From assembly GCF_014524545.1 (NCBI RefSeq), contig NZ_CP053557.1, positions 1,265,501 to 1,329,500 on the forward strand: 64,000 nt of DNA, in the 5' to 3' direction. The number at the start of each line of letters is the position of its first letter. Position 1 is the first letter of the stretch. This DNA comes from Exiguobacterium sp. Helios (GTDB lineage: Bacteria; Bacillota; Bacilli; Exiguobacteriales; Exiguobacteriaceae). The position numbers and the translations under genes are program-made. Of this stretch, positions 51,172 to 60,048 are shown piece by piece. The notes beneath the pieces were generated by a model. It ran no database searches and was not told the DNA's origin. It saw only the letters and a list, made by a program, of their open reading frames with translations.

Positions 51172-52794
51172 TTGATCAGCAAACGAAAAAAACTTATTGT
51201 CCTGTCGTTCGCGTTGATGGCAATGGTACTTGGCGGATGTATCCGGATCCAATACGATGCGACGGTCCATACCGACAAAAGTGTCACCTTGAAAACGACA
51301 TACGCGGCAAAAGAGCATCCTGTAGCGCGATTACTTAATCTGAACCCGGACTGGAATACGTATGTCAAACAGGCTCAGAAGAACGGGTACGCGGCAAAGA
51401 CGTTCAAGACGCAGGATGATTACGAAGGCATCCGGATGGAAAAGAAATTTGCCAAATTCGAAGATTTGGCAACGATTAAAGATGAATGGAAAACAGGGAT
51501 CGGCGGTATCCTCATCCCGCCGGATACGACGTATGAAGTCAAACAGGAAAAAGGATTTTGGTTTAATACGTATCGACTGGATACGAACATTGATTTAAGT
51601 ATCGACCGGTTGAACATCAAAGGCTATCAGCCGACCGGACAGGTTAAAAAATTAGCCGATCGTTATCTCCGGCAGGCAGATATTGAAATCAATCTTCATG
51701 GACCGAAAGTGATTGGTCTGCAAAATGGGGAAAAAATCGACTGGTCGAATCATAATAATGTCTCGTGGAAACTGTACGGGACAAAGGCTAACGAGTTACA
51801 GCTGATCGCCTATGTTCCGAATCCGACCGGCTGGATCGTCACGGGAATCGTTTTGTTGATCGGGGTTTGTCTGCTTATCTTTTGGATTGTTCATCACGTC
51901 CGGAAATTACGCCGCAAACAACTGCAGACCATAGGTATCTCGGTACTCGTCTGTCTGCTTGTCGGTGGCAGTGCCTGGTGGTTCTTTGCCGACGAGACGT
52001 CGAGTGCACCACCGCCGACAAAACAGATTGTCGCGCAACAGGTCGGCGAAATCACGCCGACATTCATGGTTCACGGTCTGTTCGGGACAGAGCGGACCTT
52101 CCTGCCGATGATGGAGAACTTCACGAAAAAGAAGCTGGCAGATGACGGCGGACGATGTGATGTGTCACGAAATGGGAAAGTAGTTTGTGACGTCAAACCG
52201 TCTACGACCGGTTATCCGCTTGTCCGGATTGTCTTTGAAGACGATGAAGCAAGTCTTGCTAATCAACAAAAATGGCTCAGTACAGCAATTGAACAATATG
52301 ACCAAAAGCAACAGGCGACGTTTACGGACATCCAACTCGTCGGTCACAGTATGGGCGGAGTCGATGTCGTCGCCTATATACTGAAAGAAGATATCCCGTA
52401 CCATGTCCGAAAAGTCGTGACGCTCGATGCACCAATCAGCGGCTCGGATTATGCGACGCTCGGGCTGACGCTTGCTCCGTTCGGTACGAATACAAACAGT
52501 CCGGCGATTCAGGATTTGGCTGAAAACTCGGCGGCGATGAAAAATCTGAAGGATCGTTTGGAGACATGGCCCCGGGATGTGCTGGTCTATTCTTTTGGAG
52601 CGAAAGGTGGAGACTTCAATTTGATTCCGCTCAAAAGCTCGTTTGCGCTTGATGCGTATACGGATAACATTCAAACGAAATCCTATAAGTATGATCATTT
52701 TACGATCCATCGCCGGGAACCGGTTTTCAAAGAAGTCCGCAATTTTTTGTTTAAAGAAAATCTGGTCACAGAGACAGAGGAGGAACCGTCATGA
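51172..52794 (+). CDS. Lipoprotein-domain / two-TM / DUF915-type alpha/beta hydrolase fusion
   Basis: A 540-residue protein with unusual layout. A signal peptide with lipobox LGGC (C23) is followed by an LppM/DUF3153-like extracytoplasmic domain (24-218: IRIQYDATVHTDKSVTLK). Then come a membrane helix (221-240), a basic cytoplasmic turn (HHVRKLRRKQ), a second helix (254-272) and a Pro/Ser linker. The C-terminal hydrolase (about 293-530) resembles DUF915 lipases, with FMVHGLFGTERT and nucleophile S393 in LVGHSMGGVDVV; Asp/His candidates are in TLDAPISGS and DHFTIHRREP. The positive-inside rule puts both large domains outside. TTG at 51172 has GAAAGGG 11 nt upstream. It overlaps the next gene by ATGA. 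Substrate unknown, perhaps a lipid or ester. Confidence 0.82.
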   Translation: MISKRKKLIVLSFALMAMVLGGCIRIQYDATVHTDKSVTLKTTYAAKEHPVARLLNLNPDWNTYVKQAQKNGYAAKTFKTQDDYEGIRMEKKFAKFEDLATIKDEWKTGIGGILIPPDTTYEVKQEKGFWFNTYRLDTNIDLSIDRLNIKGYQPTGQVKKLADRYLRQADIEINLHGPKVIGLQNGEKIDWSNHNNVSWKLYGTKANELQLIAYVPNPTGWIVTGIVLLIGVCLLIFWIVHHVRKLRRKQLQTIGISVLVCLLVGGSAWWFFADETSSAPPPTKQIVAQQVGEITPTFMVHGLFGTERTFLPMMENFTKKKLADDGGRCDVSRNGKVVCDVKPSTTGYPLVRIVFEDDEASLANQQKWLSTAIEQYDQKQQATFTDIQLVGHSMGGVDVVAYILKEDIPYHVRKVVTLDAPISGSDYATLGLTLAPFGTNTNSPAIQDLAENSAAMKNLKDRLETWPRDVLVYSFGAKGGDFNLIPLKSSFALDAYTDNIQTKSYKYDHFTIHRREPVFKEVRNFLFKENLVTETEEEPS

Positions 52795-54248
52795 AACGGA
52801 TTGTCATCATCGGAGGCGGAATAGCGGGAGTCACCGCTGCGGCGTTACTCGCTCGAAACGGGCATGATGTGACTTTGTGCGAAGGAAGCCGTGAATGGGG
52901 CGGGTCAGCGGGTAAGTTTACCCGCAAAGACTTTACCTATCCGGTCGGTGCGACACTCGGAATGGGTTTTGAGTCCGGCGGTATTCATGACCGGGTGCTG
53001 CAGCACCTGCAAATCGACCAGCCTGTCGAATTGCTCGAAACCGTCATGACAATCAAGTTGGACGGGCATGATATCTTCTATTATCGGGAACGGGACCGTT
53101 TCATTGCGCATTTAAAGGACCAGTTTCCTGAGCAGGCAGATGCGATTCAACACTTTTTTGATGAACTGGACCGGATCCAGCGACACGTCCGACCGTTAAT
53201 GCAGGCCTTACCGGCGTTACCGCTCAAAACGTTGCGTGATGCGCGGATGATTGTCCGGGAAACAAAAGCAAGTCTGCCGCTACTCCCCTATCTGGCGCGG
53301 ACGGTTGGTGACATTCTCCGGAAACATCAGTTGGACGGGACGGTTTTTGCACAACTGATCGACGGGATTTTACTCGATAGCATGCAGACGGGAAAAGAAG
53401 CTTCGGCGTTGCTTGGAGCCGTTGCATTGTCGATTTATCATGACGGCGCGTATTACGTTCCGGGTGGACTGTATCAAGTCGCAGAACGTCTGAAAGCTGC
53501 TGCTGAAGCGGACGGAGCAACAGTATTGCTCGGTCGTAAAATCACCTCTGTCCGTCAAACGGCGGATGGCTTTTTAATCGAAGATCGGCGGGGACGACTT
53601 TTACTGGCCGATGCCGTCATCGGTGCCGTGCCGATCGAAGCGATGCAGAAACTGGTCGAACCGTCATTGCGACTTGCATTGGGCCGGACGTACAAGCGAC
53701 AAGCTGACTTAACGCAGTGGGCAACATTTACGTATTACGCAGCGATTCCTGAGACAATCATTCAAGAGGATCACGCCTTTCGGCAAATTCACGATCCGCT
53801 TCTACCGTCGGGTCATGCGTTCATCTCCTTATCTCGGACGGGAGACATCGAGCGGGCACCAATCGGGTGTCGGACGTTGACGATGTCCTGCCATATTCCG
53901 ATCGGTCAGTTCGCACGCGACGCCCGCGCGCAATATGACCGGCAAGTCGAAGCCATGCAGGAAAAGTTCGAAACGATTTTAGAACAAGAATTCCCCGGTT
54001 TTCAAGATCAAGTCATTGAACGCCATCCCGGTGGACCGGGTGCCTGGGTCCGCTATACATCACGTCCGGATGGCGGTGTCGGCGGATATCCGCAATTGCC
54101 GTCGACAAGTTTGTTTCGCGCTGCCTCGTTTCGGACGGGTGTCCCGGGACTTTATATCATCGGCGATACTGTATTTCCGGGTGCCGGAACAATCGGAGCG
54201 ACGACTTCCGCCATTCATGTGGCCCGGGAGTTCGGTGTGAAGATTTAG
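52791..54248 (+). CDS. FAD-dependent CrtI-family desaturase/isomerase-like oxidoreductase
   Basis: A 485-residue flavoprotein of the phytoene desaturase / carotenoid isomerase family. The N-terminal dinucleotide fold has IGGGIAG (7-13) and the acidic E31. The family's GGSAGKF and VGATLGMGFESGG segments follow. The C-terminal FAD motif is LYIIGDTVFPGAGTIGATTS. Members desaturate or isomerise polyenes or other lipids. No other carotenoid gene (crtB, crtM, crtE) is in the window, so the substrate is open. Overlap with the lipoprotein-hydrolase gene by ATGA implies a joint task. It ends at a terminator. Confidence 0.85.
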   Translation: MKRIVIIGGGIAGVTAAALLARNGHDVTLCEGSREWGGSAGKFTRKDFTYPVGATLGMGFESGGIHDRVLQHLQIDQPVELLETVMTIKLDGHDIFYYRERDRFIAHLKDQFPEQADAIQHFFDELDRIQRHVRPLMQALPALPLKTLRDARMIVRETKASLPLLPYLARTVGDILRKHQLDGTVFAQLIDGILLDSMQTGKEASALLGAVALSIYHDGAYYVPGGLYQVAERLKAAAEADGATVLLGRKITSVRQTADGFLIEDRRGRLLLADAVIGAVPIEAMQKLVEPSLRLALGRTYKRQADLTQWATFTYYAAIPETIIQEDHAFRQIHDPLLPSGHAFISLSRTGDIERAPIGCRTLTMSCHIPIGQFARDARAQYDRQVEAMQEKFETILEQEFPGFQDQVIERHPGGPGAWVRYTSRPDGGVGGYPQLPSTSLFRAASFRTGVPGLYIIGDTVFPGAGTIGATTSAIHVAREFGVKI

Positions 54249-54273
54249 AAAAGAGTTTGGGAAATAATGAAAG

Positions 54274-54299
54274 AAGCGGCCGGATGGTCGCTTTTTTTT
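54274..54299 (+). terminator. Terminator after the CrtI-like gene
   Basis: 8-bp stem AAGCGGCC/GGTCGCTT (54274-54281 with 54286-54293) on GGAT, then eight T in all. Confidence 0.88.
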
Positions 54300-54377
54300 G
54301 AGAACAGGATTATGATTGAGGCGAGACGGGAAGTAGTTATTCATGAGCGAAAAAAGAGAGAGAAGGAGTGAACGAGA

Positions 54378-54665
54378 TTGAATCAGTTTGAAGACAAGTG
54401 TCAAGATTTCATTCAAGAACGTCGCCCGGAAGTCGGTCCGTTGATTTTTACAAACGCCCGCACCTTCATCAATGCCCGGGGATTAAGCGTATATGAACGA
54501 ATTTATCAAGGAAAAGAAGAAGTCCGATTGGCGTTCGTCGAACAGACAGCCGGTCATCAAATCGTTTCATTGATGGAAAATACATTTGGAAACGGACTCG
54601 TCTACTTTGTGTCGACAGCGACAGCAACATGGGACGGCGAAAATTTCGGTGAATTTACGTTTTAA
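54378..54665 (+). CDS. Hypothetical protein
   Basis: I do not recognise this 95-residue protein. It starts with TTG at 54378 behind AAGGAGTGA and ends just before a bidirectional-looking terminator. It has no signal peptide or membrane segment. The pattern of alternating hydrophobics (LSVYERIYQGKEEVRLAFVE, GLVYFVSTATATWDG) suggests a small beta-rich domain. It stands alone between terminators. Confidence 0.72.
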   Translation: MNQFEDKCQDFIQERRPEVGPLIFTNARTFINARGLSVYERIYQGKEEVRLAFVEQTAGHQIVSLMENTFGNGLVYFVSTATATWDGENFGEFTF

Positions 54666-54674
54666 CTACATAAT

Positions 54675-54706
54675 GAGTCCCAGTCCGGTTGAGGCTGGGA
54701 CTCTTT
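54675..54706. terminator. Terminator after the 95-residue gene
   Basis: Perfect 9-bp stem GAGTCCCAG/CTGGGACTC (54675-54683 with 54695-54703), then TTT. Confidence 0.8.
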
Positions 54707-54780
54707 CATGTCGAAACTTGGATGCGTTTTTGAACGTATACGAAGTATGACAAAACATGCAGCGAGAAGGAGGAACCATC

Positions 54781-56049
54781 TTGCAACAACAATTAAAACC
54801 AAAATCATCGACCCGGCGTCTAGCGACCGTGTCCTTGATTTTCATGGCAGTCGGCTTTATCGCCTCATTGCCGTTTAAAGAAAACGATTGGGTATTTTGG
54901 TTGCAGAGCGGTTTTGAAGCAGGGCTTGTCGGCGGAATTGCAGACTGGTTTGCCATCACGGCATTATTCCGGCACCCGCTCGGATTGAAAATTCCCCATA
55001 CGAACCTATTGCCGAAAAACCGGGAGCGGGTCATCGAGTCGATCGTCCAGATGCTCGAAAAAGACTTGCTCAATAAAGAGAGTATCGTTGAAAAGTTACG
55101 GCATATGACGCTCGCCGACCGTTTCATCAAATTGTTGCGCTCAATTGTCCTGTTACCGGCGTTTCGTTCGACGGTCACGGAACTGTTGGCCGGTATTCTA
55201 CACAAACTGCCGAAAGAAGCGATCCTGAAGGTCGTCGATGAACGGATTTCCGACACGGTCAAAGCGTATCCATCCAAACGATTGGCAGAACGGCTGATGG
55301 GATTAAACGAGGAACGGCGTCTTGATGAACTCGCCATCGACCAATTGCTCGGGTACGGGCAACGGTTGCTCGAAGATCCCGTGATCCGTGATCAAATTGG
55401 CCGTTTGGCGTATCACGCCATGATTGATCAGGAAAAAAACACCTTTTTACGCGTTACGGCGAAGACGGTACAAAAAGTCTACTCGGAAGAACGGTTGAGC
55501 CTTGTCATTCAATCCGTCCTGCTGAGTGTGATTGAAGATATGAAGCAGGTGCATCACCCGAACCGTCTGGCGATTCTTGATCATGTACGCCGGAATTTGG
55601 CGCAATTGACGCAAGATGAAGAGCGGCTTGCAAAAATTGATCAATGGAAAGCAGCAGAAGTTGATCGTTTTGATTTGCAACCGGTCTTGAACCGGGCCTA
55701 CACGGCAGGAATCGAGGAGCTGAAAACGTACTTGGCATCTGATTCTTTCTGGGAAAATCGTGCTTTACCGTTGATGAACCAAGCGCTGAACGAGTGGGAT
55801 CAGCATCCGACGTTCAAAGAAGAAAGTGACCGCTGGATGAAAGATCAGCTCGTACGGTTCGTGGATCAAAACCACAAAAAAATCGGCGGCCTGGTCCGGG
55901 AAAACTTAAACCGTTTTGATACGGAAACGTTGATTCATATGATTGAAGACAAGGTGGGGAACGATTTGCAATGGATTCGCGTCAACGGCGCGATTTGCGG
56001 ATTTTTCATTGGTCTGATTCTTGGTGGGATCAAACTATTCATTGGTTGA
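54781..56049 (+). CDS. DUF445 family membrane protein
   Basis: A 422-residue protein of the DUF445 family (YjiN/YheB type). An N-terminal membrane helix (near 17-32) is followed by the conserved GFEAGLVGGIADWFAITALF and FRHPLGLKIPHTNLLPKN. A long helical region follows, and a C-terminal hydrophobic helix (GAICGFFIGLILGGIKLF) suggests both ends are in the membrane. TTG at 54781 is chosen because GAAGGAGG lies 8 nt upstream; an in-frame ATG at 54757 lies inside that site. Function unknown. alkA follows 12 nt later, so they are probably co-transcribed. Confidence 0.88.
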   Translation: MQQQLKPKSSTRRLATVSLIFMAVGFIASLPFKENDWVFWLQSGFEAGLVGGIADWFAITALFRHPLGLKIPHTNLLPKNRERVIESIVQMLEKDLLNKESIVEKLRHMTLADRFIKLLRSIVLLPAFRSTVTELLAGILHKLPKEAILKVVDERISDTVKAYPSKRLAERLMGLNEERRLDELAIDQLLGYGQRLLEDPVIRDQIGRLAYHAMIDQEKNTFLRVTAKTVQKVYSEERLSLVIQSVLLSVIEDMKQVHHPNRLAILDHVRRNLAQLTQDEERLAKIDQWKAAEVDRFDLQPVLNRAYTAGIEELKTYLASDSFWENRALPLMNQALNEWDQHPTFKEESDRWMKDQLVRFVDQNHKKIGGLVRENLNRFDTETLIHMIEDKVGNDLQWIRVNGAICGFFIGLILGGIKLFIG

Positions 56050-56061
56050 GGGAGCGATTGT

Positions 56062-56883
56062 ATGTGGCAGGAACAGTTACTGTTAGAAGACGACTATGAC
56101 TTTGCCGGTATCCGGAAACGCCTTCGGGGTGACCGGTTACAGGTCGAACAGGACGGTCGGTTGTTTGTTCCGCTCTTGTTGCCGGAAGGAAACTTCATCG
56201 GTCAGATGGAAGCATCCGGTCCGCGGACACTGCTCTTGTCCGGAAACGGTCCACAGAAACCGATGGTGCAGCAATTGCGCCGCCGGTTTCGTCTGGATAC
56301 GACGAATCCAAGCCAGCACTTATCAAACACCTCGCTTTCAGAAGTCGTGGCCACGTTCGGAGCGGAGCGGCTTGTGCTGGATATTAGTCCGTTCACTGCA
56401 CTCATCCGGTCAATCATCCATCAACAAATCAATCTGGCCTTTGCGCAAGTCCTGATGGAACGGTTTTGCCGGACATTCGGAACGGAACAGGACGGGGTGA
56501 TTTTCCCCCCGACGGCAGACCGGTTACGGAAGCTTGAACCGGAACAGCTTCGGGTACTGCAACTGTCCGGACGAAAAGTCGAGTACCTCCTGGGAGCAGC
56601 GCGGGCCGGGATTGATTTTGACCGGTTGACGGAAGCATCCGACGCAACGATCGCGGAGACATTGATTGCCTTAAAAGGAGTCGGTCCCTGGACGGTACAA
56701 AACGTTTTGATGTTCGGATACGGACGGGAGGACCTGTTTCCAGCGTCGGACATCGGCATTTTACGGGCGTTTGAGCACTTGCACGGGACCCGGCCGAGTG
56801 TTGAAGAGGCAGTTTCACTGGCGGAAGAATTTGCCCCATACCGTAGTCACGCCGCCTATCTGCTGTGGCGCTCGATTGAATAA
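56062..56883 (+). CDS. DNA-3-methyladenine glycosylase II (AlkA type)
   Basis: A 273-residue base-excision repair enzyme removing alkylated purines. The N-terminal AlkA-like domain precedes the core IRSIIHQQINLAFAQVLMER. The helix-hairpin-helix is LKGVGPWTVQNVLMFGYG (204-221), and catalytic D230 lies in FPASDIGI. Length and the FP-x-x-D spacing fit AlkA rather than MutY or Nth; no iron-sulfur cysteine cluster is present. GGGAG precedes the ATG. Confidence 0.92.
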   Translation: MWQEQLLLEDDYDFAGIRKRLRGDRLQVEQDGRLFVPLLLPEGNFIGQMEASGPRTLLLSGNGPQKPMVQQLRRRFRLDTTNPSQHLSNTSLSEVVATFGAERLVLDISPFTALIRSIIHQQINLAFAQVLMERFCRTFGTEQDGVIFPPTADRLRKLEPEQLRVLQLSGRKVEYLLGAARAGIDFDRLTEASDATIAETLIALKGVGPWTVQNVLMFGYGREDLFPASDIGILRAFEHLHGTRPSVEEAVSLAEEFAPYRSHAAYLLWRSIE

Positions 56884-56893
56884 GGAACTATTC

Positions 56894-56922
56894 TTGTCAC
56901 CCCTCTAAGAGAACGGTATAAT
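56894..56922 (+). promoter_or_regulatory. Sigma-A promoter of ricA-mutSL
   Basis: TTGTCA (56894-56899), 17-bp spacer, perfect TATAAT (56917-56922). Confidence 0.85.
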
Positions 56923-56998
56923 AAATGCGTTAAGAACGAGTCATCGTTTGTAGATATGATAAGCGTAGCGGGATCACCGCTTCCGATAGAGGGGACGA

Positions 56999-57436
56999 AT
57001 GTTTATGTACACAGATGAACAAATCATCGAAAAGGCCAATGAGATCGCGAAAATGATTTCTGAGACATCAGAAGTAGAACGATTCAAAGCTGCTGAAGCA
57101 AACATCAACGGGAACGAAAAAGTTCAAAAGATGATGAAACAAATCAAGTTCCTGCAAAAAGAAGCTGTTAACTGCCAGCATTACGGTAAAACGGAAGCCT
57201 TGGCACGTGTCGAAGCAAAACTGGATAAATTATTCGCTGAACTCGACGAAATGCCCGTCGTGCAACAATTCCAGGAATCACAGGAAGAAGTAAACGGACT
57301 TCTTCAATACGTGACGGTGACGATTTCAAACGGCATCACGGATCAAATCATCGAAGCGACTGACGGCGATGTCTTGGCGGGGAAAACAGGCAGCGGCATG
57401 GATGCAGAAAATAAAAGCGGCGGTTGCGGCTATTAA
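56999..57436 (+). CDS. ricA: RicA (YmcA) family regulator of RNA maturation and development
   Basis: A 145-residue helical protein matching B. subtilis YmcA/RicA: EIAKMISETSEVERFKAAEA, EKVQKMMKQIKFLQKEAVN, DEMPVVQQFQESQEEVN. With RicF and RicT it forms an iron-sulfur complex that directs RNase Y in mRNA maturation. A Cys near the C-terminus (C143 in SGGCGY), a candidate cluster ligand, is kept; C59 is additional. Two starts are possible (56999 and 57005); the first aligns with B. subtilis. In B. subtilis cotE separates ymcA from mutS; here there is only a terminator. Confidence 0.92.
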   Translation: MFMYTDEQIIEKANEIAKMISETSEVERFKAAEANINGNEKVQKMMKQIKFLQKEAVNCQHYGKTEALARVEAKLDKLFAELDEMPVVQQFQESQEEVNGLLQYVTVTISNGITDQIIEATDGDVLAGKTGSGMDAENKSGGCGY

Positions 57437-57453
57437 TCAATGAATTGAATTGG

Positions 57454-57482
57454 AAAAGCCGACGGATTCCCGTCGGCTTTTT
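57454..57482 (+). terminator. Terminator after ricA
   Basis: Perfect 12-bp stem (57454-57465 with 57470-57481) on ATTC with a T-rich end. mutS begins 21 nt later, so it must be read through or mutS uses another promoter. Confidence 0.88.
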
Positions 57483-57502
57483 ACGCGAATGAGGTGAACA
57501 GC

Positions 57503-60034
57503 ATGGAAGCAGTCCATAACACGCCGATGATGAAACAATATTTTTCGATTAAGGCCGACTATCCGGATGCCTTCTTGTTTTATCGGTTAGGTGATTTTTA
57601 CGAATTATTTTTCGAAGATGCGAAACAAGTCGCACATGAACTCGAATTGACGCTGACAGCGAAAAACGGCAAAAATGCCGAACATCCGATTCCGATGTGC
57701 GGTGTCCCGCATCACGCAGCGAACGGTTACATCGAACAATTGATTGAACGGGGATACAAGGTGGCGCTGTGTGACCAGGTCGAAGATCCGAAGTTGACGA
57801 AAGGGCTCGTCAAACGCGAAGTCGTCCAAGTCATCACACCGGGAACCTTGATGTCATCGTTGACGGAAAAAGAAAACCGCTACCTGGTCGCCGTCGTCGA
57901 GCAGGATGGACGGTTCGGTATTGCCCGCGGAGACGTCTCGACCGGCGAAAGTGCCTTGACGAGCGTTGCGACGCTTGATGCGGTCGCGAAGGAGCTGAGC
58001 ATCATCCTGCCGCGAGAAATCATCGTGACGACAAGTGAACATGAGGCAGCACTCAGCCATTTACAGATTCCATTGACGCAGAGTGCACGCCGGGAAAACC
58101 ATCCTCACGGTGACCGGGCGATTGATACGGCACAAGCAGACGCCTTTGCTGTGCTCTATGCCTACATGCATGATACGCAAAAACGGTCGCTTGCCCACTT
58201 GCAACCGGCCATCGTTTACGAAGCGGCCGACTTCATGCAGCTCGAACCGAATACGGTCAAAAATCTGGAGCTGGTCCGGTCTGCCCGGACCGGCGATAAA
58301 AAGGGATCGTTACTGGGACTGCTTGACGTCACGGGTACGGCAATGGGCGGCCGGATGCTGAAGCGTTGGCTCGAAAAACCGTTGCTGTCACAACACACGA
58401 TTGCCGAGCGGCTGGACGCCGTCGAAGAACTGCTGGCACATTATTTCGAGCGACAACAGTTGAAGGATACATTGCGGGAAGTTTATGACTTGGAACGATT
58501 GGTCGCAAAAGTCGGGTACGGGACCGCTTCCGCCCGCGATCTTGTCCAGTTGAAGTCAACGCTGCGTCTGATTCCGCGGATTCAAGCGGCACTTGAAGAA
58601 TTACTCAGTGACCGGCTCGGACAGCTTGCACTTGGACTTGATCCGCACGATGAATTAACCGATCTGCTCGACCGTGCTTTTGTCGAGGCTCCACCGATTT
58701 CGACGAAAGATGGCGGAATGATCCGGACAGGATTTGATCCGGCGCTAGACGAATTACTGGTGGCGTCAAAAGACGGGAAGACGTGGCTGGCGACGCTTGA
58801 AGCAAGCGAACGGCAAGCGACGGGGATTAAGACGTTGAAAATCGGATACAACCGCGTCTTCGGTTATTACATCGAAGTATCACGGGCCAATGCCAAACTG
58901 TTGCCGGAAGGGCGTTATGAACGGAAACAGACACTTGCGAATGCGGAACGGTATGTGACGCCGGAACTGAAAGAGAAGGAAGCACTGATTCTCGGAGCTG
59001 AGGAAAAAAGTATCACGTTGGAATACGAACTGTTCTGTCAGGTCCGTGATCAGGTGAAGACACACATCGAAAGTCTGCAACGGGTCAGCCGGCGGATTGC
59101 CGAACTCGATGTTCTCGTCGCTTTGGCGGAAACCGCCGAACGGTATGATTACGTCCGACCAATCACGTTGACCGGCCGGAACGTAACGATCGAAAACGGG
59201 CGACATCCCGTCATCGAGACGGTATTGCCACGCGGGGAGTATGTTGCGAACGGCATCAATCTGAATGAAGACCGGGAAATGCTGTTAATCACAGGACCGA
59301 ACATGTCCGGTAAATCGACGTATATGCGCCAGTTTGCCTTGATTGCCTTACTGCATCAAATCGGATCATTCGTCCCGGCAAGCCGGGCCGAGTTACCGAT
59401 TTTCGATCAAATCTTCACGCGAATCGGGGCAGCGGACGATTTAGTCAGCGGTCAATCGACCTTCATGGTCGAGATGGTCGAAACGCAAGAAGCGTTGACA
59501 CGGGCAACCGATAAATCGTTGATTCTCCTGGACGAGATTGGCCGAGGAACGTCGACGTACGATGGAATGGCGCTCGCACAGGCCATCGTCGAACATATTG
59601 CAGAGCACGTCGGCGCAAAAACCTTGTTCTCGACCCATTATCATGAACTGACGGTCCTTGAGGACTCGATGCCGCGTCTCGCGAATGTCCATGTCCGGGC
59701 TGTCGAACAGGATGGACGGGTCGTATTCTTACACGAAGTCCGGGACGGGAAAGCCGATCAATCGTACGGTATCCATGTCGCGCGCTTAGCCGATTTACCG
59801 GATGCCTTGATTGCCCGGGCGGAAGTACTGTTATCTGAATTTGAACAAGCCGATGAAAGGATGGTCGTACCACCCAAACAAACGACAGTTCAGGCGGAAC
59901 CCGTTGATCAACTGAGTCTCTTTGCTGAGACGGATCCGGTCCGGGAGACGGTACAGACACTGGATTTAATCAATATGACACCACTTGAAGCATTAAACAC
60001 GCTGTACCGTCTGCAGGCGGAAGCGAGAAAATAA
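57503..60034 (+). CDS. mutS: DNA mismatch repair protein MutS
   Basis: Recognises mismatches and recruits MutL. The 843-residue protein has the mismatch-reading N-terminal motif [15 protein letters not shown] (the Phe-x-Glu equivalent), clamp and lever domains, Walker [10 protein letters not shown] (598-606), Walker B with D677/E678 in [14 protein letters not shown], and [10 protein letters not shown]. The C-terminal DQLSLF resembles the beta-clamp-binding motif. ATG at 57503 has GAGGTG 6 nt upstream; a GTG at 57494 lies inside that site. Confidence 0.97.
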   Translation: MEAVHNTPMMKQYFSIKADYPDAFLFYRLGDFYELFFEDAKQVAHELELTLTAKNGKNAEHPIPMCGVPHHAANGYIEQLIERGYKVALCDQVEDPKLTKGLVKREVVQVITPGTLMSSLTEKENRYLVAVVEQDGRFGIARGDVSTGESALTSVATLDAVAKELSIILPREIIVTTSEHEAALSHLQIPLTQSARRENHPHGDRAIDTAQADAFAVLYAYMHDTQKRSLAHLQPAIVYEAADFMQLEPNTVKNLELVRSARTGDKKGSLLGLLDVTGTAMGGRMLKRWLEKPLLSQHTIAERLDAVEELLAHYFERQQLKDTLREVYDLERLVAKVGYGTASARDLVQLKSTLRLIPRIQAALEELLSDRLGQLALGLDPHDELTDLLDRAFVEAPPISTKDGGMIRTGFDPALDELLVASKDGKTWLATLEASERQATGIKTLKIGYNRVFGYYIEVSRANAKLLPEGRYERKQTLANAERYVTPELKEKEALILGAEEKSITLEYELFCQVRDQVKTHIESLQRVSRRIAELDVLVALAETAERYDYVRPITLTGRNVTIENGRHPVIETVLPRGEYVANGINLNEDREMLLITGPNMSGKSTYMRQFALIALLHQIGSFVPASRAELPIFDQIFTRIGAADDLVSGQSTFMVEMVETQEALTRATDKSLILLDEIGRGTSTYDGMALAQAIVEHIAEHVGAKTLFSTHYHELTVLEDSMPRLANVHVRAVEQDGRVVFLHEVRDGKADQSYGIHVARLADLPDALIARAEVLLSEFEQADERMVVPPKQTTVQAEPVDQLSLFAETDPVRETVQTLDLINMTPLEALNTLYRLQAEARK

Positions 60035-60048
60035 GGAGGACGTCAGGC

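Noticed and set aside
50943-51368. 141-codon minus-strand open frame across the intergenic region
   Set aside because: Half of it is antisense to the lipoprotein-hydrolase gene; no ribosome binding site and no recognisable domain.
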